Shown one piece after another: positions 58,119 to 64,000 of a stretch of DNA of 64,000 nt. The notes beneath the pieces were generated by a model. That model made no database searches. It was not told the origin of the DNA and saw nothing but the letters and a program-made list of their open reading frames with translations. Both the position numbers and the translations under genes were made by a program. The stretch is taken from contig CAYVTZ010000013.1 in NCBI GenBank assembly GCA_964454685.1, forward strand, positions 17,221-81,220, written 5' to 3'. Within the stretch, counting starts at the first letter, position 1; the number at the start of each line of letters is the position of its first letter. This stretch comes from CAYVTZ01 sp964454685 (GTDB taxonomy: Bacteria > Bacillota > Clostridia > Christensenellales > Christensenellaceae).

Positions 58119-60179
58119 TCAAGCCAGCAGATTGTTGATATCCAAAATCAGTGCAATCCCGCCGTCACCCATAATGGTACAACCGCTGATCCCCTTAATT
58201 CTGCCAATCGTCTTTGTCACATACATCGGCATCGGCTTCACCACCGCCTGCTGCTCACCCAAAAGCTCATCCGCAAACAGGCACGCTGTACCCGCTTCGC
58301 AGTCCACCAGCACCATAATGCCATCATTGAAATCTTCTTTGGCGTCCTGAATGCCGAAAATGCGGTTCAGGCGCAAAATAGGATAGCACACACCGCGAAT
58401 GATGATCATTTCATTCTGGTTCGGCTCTGTGATAATCTGATGCAACCGGGGCTCCAACGATTCCCGAATCGACAGTGTCGGTACGATGTAGGTGGAATCT
58501 CCTACCGTAATCTTCATGCCATCCAAAATCGCCAGTGTCAGTGGGATGTGCATGGTAATCACAGTGCCTTTGCCAAATTCACTCTCAACTGTGATGCTTC
58601 CGCCGATTTTTTCGATATTTTTGCGCACCACGTCCATGCCAACGCCACGTCCGGAATACTCCGTCACCTCGTCGTTGGTTGAAAATCCCGGCAGCAAGGT
58701 GAAACCAAATGCTTCCTTGTCCGAAATTTCATTTTCCGGCTTGGTCGTCAAACCCTTTTCGTATGCAATGCGGATGATTTTGTCACGATCCATGCCGCTG
58801 CCATCATCCATCACGCGCACTACAATGTCGCCGCTGGTGCTGTTCGCCTCCAGCGTAATCGTGCCGTTGCCGGATTTTCCCGCCGCCATGCGCTCCTGCG
58901 GTGTCTCAATGCCATGGTCCACAGCATTTCGAATCAAGTGCATCAGCGGGTCGGACAGATTATCTATGATATTCTTGTCCACTTCTGTGTCCTCGCCAAT
59001 AATCACCAGCTCCGCAGATTTATTTGTTTTCTTGCAGATGTCGCGCACAATACGCTGCATCCGGTGGAACGTGGCCGCAATGGGCACCATACGAATGGAC
59101 ATCACGATATCCTGTAATTCATCGGTCAGCTTGCGCAACTGGCGCGCCTGCTTTTCAAAGCTCTCCAGATGCAACGCCTCCACTTCCGCATTCTTGGTGA
59201 CCATGGATTCTGTCGTCACAATCTCACCGACCAAATTCATTAACTTATCAATTTTTTTGACGTTTACGTTGATAAAGTTCTGCTTTTCAACCTTCTCGTC
59301 TTTCGGTTTTTCTTTCTTTTCAGCCACAGCCGCCTGCACCGGCAGGTCAATGCTCTGCACGGGCGCCGGAGCCTCCACCTCTTCAATCAGCGTCTCTTCC
59401 GCGGCAGTGTCAGCCATTGCACCCTCGCCATACTCAATGCTGGCGACGAACATACTTTCCTCGATCTTCTGTTTGATCATCTCAAGGCAGTCGTCCGTGG
59501 TGGAAAAGGCCATCCAAAATCCATTGGCAATAATCTCCGCGTCATGGTTGTCCTCGAGATCCGCAGGAAGCGTCACAATGCTCGAATACATGTCCTTGAT
59601 TGCCATAAACACGCCGTAAGCGCGGATGGTCTCCATCTGACAGCCTTCATCAAACGTGATCTTCACCCAGTACGGATGCTCCCCGTCATGCGCCTCAAGT
59701 TGCGCCATCAGCTGCTCCGCCTGCTCCCCGTTGTCTTTCGTTTCAACGTTCTCGCCCTCTGACTCCTGCGCCTGCGCAGTGTCCCACATCTTCGCGCGAA
59801 TGTCCTTCAGCTCCGCAACCATGTCTGCTGCGCTGCCGTCCGGTGTTTCCCCATTCTGCACCTTGTCGATTTCATCTTTAAAGAAGTCATTCGCAGAAAG
59901 AACAACATCAAAAATGCGCTCCCAGCTTGTTTCCGGCGGGCGCTCCTCACGAATTTTAGAAAACAGGTCCTCCACGCCATGCGCAAGCGTAGCAATTTCG
60001 TCAAACTCCATCATGGCGGAAGAGCCTTTGATTGTATGCATGATGCGGAAAACTTCGTCAATCTGCTCTTTCGATAAGGTTGCGTTTCTCTCTCCGCCCA
60101 ACAGCAGTTCTTCCAAATGCTCCAACAGCTGCGTACATTCCAATACATAGGTTGGGATCATGGATTCCATTTCACTCAT
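58119..60179 (-). CDS. cheA: CheA, chemotaxis histidine kinase
   Basis: 686 residues from ATG 60179 (GGAAGTGA upstream). P1 has the phospho-acceptor His48 in VFRIMHTIKGSSAMMEFDEIA. P2 (~145-250) binds CheY. P3 has VKKIDKLMNLVGEIVTTESMV. P4 has the N box LIRNAVDHGIETPQERMAAGK, G1 VMDDGSGMD and G2 SGRGVGMDVV. P5 is CheW-like. It phosphorylates CheY, CheB and CheV. Gaps to its neighbours are small (27 and 63 bases). Confidence 0.97.
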   Translation of the reverse strand: MSEMESMIPTYVLECTQLLEHLEELLLGGERNATLSKEQIDEVFRIMHTIKGSSAMMEFDEIATLAHGVEDLFSKIREERPPETSWERIFDVVLSANDFFKDEIDKVQNGETPDGSAADMVAELKDIRAKMWDTAQAQESEGENVETKDNGEQAEQLMAQLEAHDGEHPYWVKITFDEGCQMETIRAYGVFMAIKDMYSSIVTLPADLEDNHDAEIIANGFWMAFSTTDDCLEMIKQKIEESMFVASIEYGEGAMADTAAEETLIEEVEAPAPVQSIDLPVQAAVAEKKEKPKDEKVEKQNFINVNVKKIDKLMNLVGEIVTTESMVTKNAEVEALHLESFEKQARQLRKLTDELQDIVMSIRMVPIAATFHRMQRIVRDICKKTNKSAELVIIGEDTEVDKNIIDNLSDPLMHLIRNAVDHGIETPQERMAAGKSGNGTITLEANSTSGDIVVRVMDDGSGMDRDKIIRIAYEKGLTTKPENEISDKEAFGFTLLPGFSTNDEVTEYSGRGVGMDVVRKNIEKIGGSITVESEFGKGTVITMHIPLTLAILDGMKITVGDSTYIVPTLSIRESLEPRLHQIITEPNQNEMIIIRGVCYPILRLNRIFGIQDAKEDFNDGIMVLVDCEAGTACLFADELLGEQQAVVKPMPMYVTKTIGRIKGISGCTIMGDGGIALILDINNLLA

Positions 60180-60242
60180 GCGCGTCACTTCCAATCATTA
60201 TTATTTTTCCCGGTCAAAAGAACTCAAAAAAACGTCGCACGC

Positions 60243-60599
60243 CTATTTGAACTTACTCAGCGCCGAAACAATCACTTCTTCTTTAAAAGGCTTTACAACA
60301 AACCCCTTCGCGCCAAGCATTACAGCTTCTTTGACCATGCCCTCCTGTCCCAGTGCCGAAACCATGACCACGCTTGCCGACGGGCAAACCTTCGCAATCT
60401 CTTTCAGCGCCTCGATGCCGGTCATTTCCGGCATTGTGATGTCCATCGTCACAATGTCCGGATTCAACTCCGAACACTTTTGAATCGCCTGTGCGCCGTT
60501 TTCTGCTTCTCCGACCACCTCAAAACCATTTTTAGAAAGCATGTTTTTGATGGTCAATCTCATGAATGCAGCGTCGTCAACAACTAAAACTCTCTTCAT
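60243..60599 (-). CDS. cheY: CheY, chemotaxis response regulator
   Basis: 118 residues behind GAGGAGG. A single receiver domain with Asp8/Asp9 (VLVVDDAAFMRL), phospho-acceptor Asp53 (VTMDITMPEMTG), Ser in MVSALGQEG and the Lys of VVKPFKEE. CheY-P binds FliM/FliY at the switch. It precedes cheA, as in many Clostridia. Confidence 0.97.
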   Translation of the reverse strand: MKRVLVVDDAAFMRLTIKNMLSKNGFEVVGEAENGAQAIQKCSELNPDIVTMDITMPEMTGIEALKEIAKVCPSASVVMVSALGQEGMVKEAVMLGAKGFVVKPFKEEVIVSALSKFK

Positions 60600-60651
60600 T
60601 TGATCCTCCTCGAAAATCTATCTGTGATATCGATCGTTCACACTGATCTGC

Positions 60652-61134
60652 TTACAACGTTTTCACGCCGCGCCCCACCGTTTTCACCATTAAAGACCCG
60701 TCCTCCGGGTTCAGTTCAATGGTCCGCCCATAGGAGCCGCCCAAATCCTCCGCCTCAATCTTGATGCGCAATCGCAGTACAGCCATCTTGCTGTTATACG
60801 CGTTACGGTCTCCAATTTTCATGGTGTCCGTCTTGGTGATGCCGCCAAACATGTGCGCACCCCCCGCCAGCTTCGCCACAATAGCGCTGCGCTGTGCGCC
60901 GGCCTTTTCCATCGCGGTCAGCAGCGCTTGTGCACCCGTGTCCGCATATTTCGCGGGATTCGGCACCGGACGGTTTTCACTGTCTGGCATAACAACATGC
61001 ACCATGCCGCCAATCTTGTTGATTTTATCATACAGCACGATGCCAACGCACGATCCCAGTCCCAAAGTCGCTATATGCCGTGGCACCTTTACGACCCCCA
61101 TTTCAGCCATGCCGATAATTAAGGTCTTTTCCAT
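60652..61134 (-). CDS. cheD: CheD, receptor glutamine deamidase
   Basis: 160 residues. The catalytic Cys29 in TLGLGSCVGIVLYD and His46 in GGMVHVVMPDS are present, with the C-terminal GGSYGRTIELNPEDGSLMV. CheD deamidates receptor glutamines and is captured by CheC when CheY-P is high. The start is 1 base after the cheC stop, so the two are coupled. Confidence 0.96.
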   Translation of the reverse strand: MEKTLIIGMAEMGVVKVPRHIATLGLGSCVGIVLYDKINKIGGMVHVVMPDSENRPVPNPAKYADTGAQALLTAMEKAGAQRSAIVAKLAGGAHMFGGITKTDTMKIGDRNAYNSKMAVLRLRIKIEAEDLGGSYGRTIELNPEDGSLMVKTVGRGVKTL

Positions 61135-61135
61135 A

Positions 61136-61735
61136 TCATTGCCCCGTCAACGCGCGCTTTAGCACTTCCAAAGATTCAATCGTGGGAATCAAGAATACAT
61201 TCCCTTTGACGCTCTCCCCTTCCGCCCGGAACTTTGTGTCCAGCAGAAGCACGAATTCGCCCAAATCCCCATACATATAAACCGGCACATTCATGATCGC
61301 CATGGCCATGTCCACCGTCATTTCCGGCACACTCATGTCAATGGTCAGCTGCATCATAGAGCTCAAGGCGGAAATATACGTCCCTGCGAGGATGTTGCAC
61401 ACTTCTCTCATCGTTTCATACGTCTTAACGTCGTAATCATCGCCGTCTGCGTCCACACCCATCAATGCTTTAATGGTGTTTTTTGCATCCTGCAACTCCT
61501 GCGCAAGCAAAATATAACCCTCGATATCGCCTGATAATTTTACCAGCATACCAAGGATCACGTTTTCTGCGCCGCCCACCACTTCTGCAATCTCGGAATA
61601 GCCGATCATTTTGCATTCGGGGACATTGATGTCAATTTTTTGGCCCGTAAGTTCAGATAACGAATTTGCCGCGTTCCCCGCACCAACATTCGCAATCTCT
61701 TTGAGCATATCCAGTTCAAACGTACCGATTTCCAT
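61136..61735 (-). CDS. cheC: CheC, CheY-P phosphatase
   Basis: 199 residues from ATG 61735 with GGAAG 8 bases upstream; an earlier in-frame start at 61783 lies next to the promoter and is unlikely. Two phosphatase motifs are visible: ELDMLKEIANVGAGNAANSLSELTG and ETMREVCNILAGTYISALSSM. It hydrolyses CheY-P weakly and binds CheD. It is the first gene of the leftward flagellar block, 61 bases after the candidate sigma-A promoter. Confidence 0.95.
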   Translation of the reverse strand: MEIGTFELDMLKEIANVGAGNAANSLSELTGQKIDINVPECKMIGYSEIAEVVGGAENVILGMLVKLSGDIEGYILLAQELQDAKNTIKALMGVDADGDDYDVKTYETMREVCNILAGTYISALSSMMQLTIDMSVPEMTVDMAMAIMNVPVYMYGDLGEFVLLLDTKFRAEGESVKGNVFLIPTIESLEVLKRALTGQ

Positions 61736-61795
61736 AATACCCACTTCCAATCTGTCCAGCAATTTCTCTTTCAACCCAAGCAAGTATAAGATTTA

Positions 61796-61823
61796 TACTA
61801 ATACATTCCTGCTCCGGTGTCAA
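61796..61823 (-). promoter_or_regulatory. Candidate sigma-A promoter of the large fla/che operon
   Basis: On the minus strand TTGACA (61818-61823), 16 bases, TAGTAT (61796-61801). The -35 is perfect and the -10 fair; an overlapping TATAAA at 19 bases is an alternative. It lies 61 bases before cheC and is the only strong sigma-A signal before the 52-kb leftward block. Confidence 0.7.
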
Positions 61824-62091
61824 GCGTCAAGCACACTTTCCTGACGCAAAGTTATTGTACAAATTTGCGTTTTTATGCCGTTTTTACGAATACCTGAGGA
61901 CACCTTTCCTACTTTGCGCTGCGCACTGTTTTTTGCGTCTTGCAACAGAAGAAATCCTTCTTATAAGCAAATCAAGACGCATCCCCCGATATCCCGAATT
62001 CTATTTTATAACATTTCCCCGAAAAAACCAACCTGACATTTTACTACTAACCGAAAATCAATGAAAAAAACGAAAAATTTTTGTAATACGC
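61824..62091. other. Gene-free stretch between the divergent che and hag units
   Basis: AT-richer region with no plausible gene, RNA gene or terminator. The short open frames here have no ribosome sites and unlikely composition. It separates the leftward sigma-A promoter from the rightward hag promoter and may hold operator sites I cannot recognise. Confidence 0.6.
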
Positions 62092-62119
62092 TAAAGTTTC
62101 TAAAAAACCCCGCGAAAGA
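62092..62119 (+). promoter_or_regulatory. Probable sigma-28 (FliA) promoter of hag
   Basis: TAAAGTTT (62092-62099, identical to the fliD -35), 12 bases, then GCGAAAGA (62112-62119), one base off the CGATA core. Spacing is one base shorter than in the two strong sigma-28 promoters of this window. It implies a ~200-base hag leader. Confidence 0.55.
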
Positions 62120-62207
62120 ATATACAGGAAGATGCAGTGAATCTGCTTCATCGGCGCGGGACGTCACGCACGATAGATGAACTTGCTTCTTTCAATCAAA
62201 CAAAGTT

Positions 62208-62260
62208 TGGCGGCGCACGCCGCCATGGGTCCTTGCATAGAATGCAACACAAAAGGGACC
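62208..62260 (+). promoter_or_regulatory. Two consecutive hairpins in the hag mRNA leader
   Basis: The first is TGGCGGC-GCAC-GCCGCCA (62208-62225), a perfect 7-bp GC stem with a 4-base loop. The second nests TTGCAT-AGA-ATGCAA (62233-62247) within outer GGTCC/GGACC arms (62228-62232 with 62256-62260). No T-run follows either, so they are not terminators; they probably stabilise the abundant mRNA or present a protein site. Confidence 0.75.
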
Positions 62261-62308
62261 AGGTGCTCGTCTGTGGTTTGAATTCTGACAGGCGGGTAAA
62301 TCAAACAA

Positions 62309-62320
62309 ATACATGGAGGT
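62309..62320 (+). promoter_or_regulatory. CsrA-binding site over the hag ribosome site
   Basis: ATACATGGAGGT matches 10 of 12 positions of the known CsrA consensus RUACARGGAUGU and includes the GGAGG that lies 8 bases before the hag ATG. CsrA bound here would block ribosomes directly. csrA and its antagonist fliW are at the far end of the block. Confidence 0.75.
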
Positions 62321-62327
62321 ATTTATT

Positions 62328-64000
62328 ATGAGAATTCAGAACAACATTATGGCTATGAACACACATCGCCAGTACACCATCAACAACGATAACGTAGCAA
62401 AAAGTGCAGAGAAACTCTCGTCCGGTTACAGAATCAACCGCGCGGGCGATGACGCTGCCGGTCTTGCCATTTCCGAGAAAATGCGCGCGCAGGTTCGCGG
62501 TCTTAACATGGCAACCAAGAATTCGCAGGACGCGATTTCGCTGGTACAGACGGCTGAAGGTGCGTTGCAGGAAACGCACTCCATGCTGCAAAGAATGAAC
62601 GAGCTTGCTGATCAATCCGCAACCGGCACCAATCAGAAGATTGACCGTGCGGCGCTTTCCAAAGAGTTCGAGCAGCTCAAGCGCGAGATCAACGACGTTG
62701 CAGAGCAGACCACCTTCAATAACATGAAGATTCTGGACGGCTCGCTTTCCTACACCGGTTTGCAGCGCAGCGCAGCAACTGCAGGTATTGTGGCAACCAC
62801 CACGACCGGCGTTGCGGACAGCTCCGGAGTCAAAGCATCCAGCATTGCTTATGCCGCGGCAACAAAGGCGACCTTCACTGTCGACTTGGCAGGAATGAGC
62901 GCCAGCGGTGTGGATGCCACCGACACCTTTGATATTGCTATCGGCGCAGCGACACTGACTTCCGATGTTGCCGGCGGCGGTGGCGGTGTCTCTTTGACGG
63001 ATGTTGATATTGCCGCGTTGTTTGACACACAAACCGTGACGATTGGCGGAAAAAGCTTCACTGCCGCCGTCACAGCAGGAAGCACAAAGGTTGTGTTGAC
63101 GGCTGACACTCCTGAAGCGAATCTTGCCCCGACAACTGACGCTACGGTCGACATCACTGGTAACGGAACCGTTGACGACCAGCCGACTGACCTTTCATTG
63201 AAGGATGTGGCAAACGGAACAGACGAAGTAAAAGCATCTGTGACCGCCACGGTTGATGCGAAAAAATTGTCTATCGGTGATGTCCTCAAAGTGGGCGACA
63301 CAACATATGAGCTGGTGCGCAACGCCGGAGATGAAGCTGCGGGCAGAGTGGGCATTGTATGGGATAAGACAAGCACTTTAACCACGCTGGTAGACGGAAT
63401 CAATGGGCAAGCGCCCACAGGTTTGACTGTGACGCAAACCGCGTCCGGCTTTGTTGCGGAACAAACAGCTGGCGGTAATGTTGGCAAAACCGGCTTGACT
63501 TACACGGCAAAGGCTCCCGCAAGCAGCACGATCGAATTCGATCCGGTGAAGCTGAAAGTGGACGACATCATCAGTGTGAAAGTGGATGGTACGGAATACC
63601 AGTATCAGTTCAAGCCCACCAACACCATGACGGATATCTTTGATGGTTTAAGAGCCGCAGACGGTACGCTATTCAAAACAGCTACCGGCGCAACGCTGAA
63701 GGGCAATGCGATTATGCTGAACTCTGCCGCAGATGTTTCGGGCTTCATCCCGAGAACAGAAGCACCGGAGAACTACAATGCAATCCGCATTCAAGTCGGC
63801 GCATTGGAGGGCGAGCAGCTCTCGCTGTCTATCGAATCCATGAATACTGCCGGTCTCAAGCTGGACGGCGTTACCATTGATACGCAGGATGATGCCGGCA
63901 AAGCTGTAACGGCTACCCGCACGGCGATTGATCAGGTTTCCGACCTGCGTGCAAAACTCGGTGCAATGCAGAACAGACTGGATCACAAGATTGCAAACCT
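62328..64000 (+). CDS. hag: Flagellin (Hag/FliC), 3' end cut by window edge
   Basis: 557 codons are present from ATG 62328; the frame is open to the right edge and only ~30-50 residues should be missing. The conserved N-terminal D0/D1 part (MRIQNNIMAMNTHRQYTINN; SSGYRINRAGDDAAGLAISE) runs to ~140. A variable, Thr/Ala/Val-rich beta centre of ~340 residues follows, and the C-terminal D1 resumes at ~483 (YNAIRIQVGALEGEQLSLSIESMN ... LRAKLGAMQNRLDHKIANL). There is no Cys. The segment where Salmonella flagellin has QRMREL reads QRMNEL. Flagellin is exported with FliS and folds under the FliD cap. Confidence 0.98.
   Translation, partial: MRIQNNIMAMNTHRQYTINNDNVAKSAEKLSSGYRINRAGDDAAGLAISEKMRAQVRGLNMATKNSQDAISLVQTAEGALQETHSMLQRMNELADQSATGTNQKIDRAALSKEFEQLKREINDVAEQTTFNNMKILDGSLSYTGLQRSAATAGIVATTTTGVADSSGVKASSIAYAAATKATFTVDLAGMSASGVDATDTFDIAIGAATLTSDVAGGGGGVSLTDVDIAALFDTQTVTIGGKSFTAAVTAGSTKVVLTADTPEANLAPTTDATVDITGNGTVDDQPTDLSLKDVANGTDEVKASVTATVDAKKLSIGDVLKVGDTTYELVRNAGDEAAGRVGIVWDKTSTLTTLVDGINGQAPTGLTVTQTASGFVAEQTAGGNVGKTGLTYTAKAPASSTIEFDPVKLKVDDIISVKVDGTEYQYQFKPTNTMTDIFDGLRAADGTLFKTATGATLKGNAIMLNSAADVSGFIPRTEAPENYNAIRIQVGALEGEQLSLSIESMNTAGLKLDGVTIDTQDDAGKAVTATRTAIDQVSDLRAKLGAMQNRLDHKIAN

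Noticed and set aside
57426..58682. 418-codon open frame on the plus strand over the receptor, cheW and cheA genes
   Set aside because: It spans parts of three well-supported minus-strand genes and has shadow-like composition rich in His, Asn and Arg.
61855..62064. 69-codon open frame upstream of hag
   Set aside because: No ribosome site and implausible composition; it lies in the gene-free region between divergent promoters.
62301..63032. 243-codon open frame on the minus strand opposite hag
   Set aside because: It lies over the conserved flagellin N-terminus and is Cys/Gly/His-rich, as expected of a shadow.

Overview
The window is almost wholly a flagellar and chemotaxis supercluster from a Gram-positive anaerobe, most likely Bacillota, class Clostridia. 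The evidence is the Firmicutes-type gene set (FliY with fused CheC/FliN parts, CheV, CheD, CheC, FliW-CsrA, FlbD, FlhF/FlhG, YvyF-, YaaR- and YlxL-like proteins), the absence of the P- and L-ring genes flgA/H/I, and the use of TTG/GTG starts behind strong AGGAGG ribosome sites. No tRNA, rRNA, CRISPR array, insertion sequence or phage gene was seen.

Left edge (1-9.2 kb): a truncated Cys-rich protein of the pentapeptide-repeat family and an archaeal-type phosphoglycerate mutase homologue read leftward. A response regulator/histidine kinase pair reads rightward. A leftward four-gene unit follows (two ABC half-exporters with one apparently degenerate ATP site, an FkbM methyltransferase, a GNAT acetyltransferase). 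These genes have no evident flagellar link, and a strong terminator after csrA separates the last unit from the flagellar cluster.

Flagellar/chemotaxis block (9.2-61.8 kb): about 52 kb read leftward from a candidate sigma-A promoter at ~61.8 kb. The order is cheC-cheD-cheY-cheA-cheW-MCP, fliF-G-H-I-J, a MotE-like gene, fliK-flgD-flgE-flbD, motA-motB, fliL-M-Y, cheB, an accessory insert, fliD-fliS-FliT-like-YaaR-like-cheR, a lytic transglycosylase, an EAL-HDOD protein, bacteriohemerythrin, cheV, flgB-flgC-fliE, fliO-P-Q-R-flhB-flhA, flhF-flhG-PilZ-fliA, then the late genes flgF-flgG-yvyF-like-flgM-flgN-flgK-flgL, a DUF6470 protein and fliW-csrA. Two clear sigma-28 promoters with identical geometry (TAAAGTyy-N13-mCGATAA) precede fliD and flgF/flgG/flgM, so filament genes can be expressed late although they lie inside the big operon.

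The only rightward gene inside the block is a small stand-alone FlhB C-domain protein (FlhX/YlqH type) at 39.8 kb. It sits back to back with a second, 574-residue FliK-like protein, followed by a CHAP-like cysteine peptidase without a Sec signal. This insert is the least conventional part of the locus: it suggests a second hook-length/export-switch module coupled to export of wall-cutting enzymes.

Right edge (62.3-64 kb): flagellin (hag), rightward and cut by the window end, with a ~340-residue variable centre. Its long leader carries two hairpins and a near-consensus CsrA site over the ribosome site, which fits the FliW-CsrA-flagellin feedback encoded at the other end of the block.
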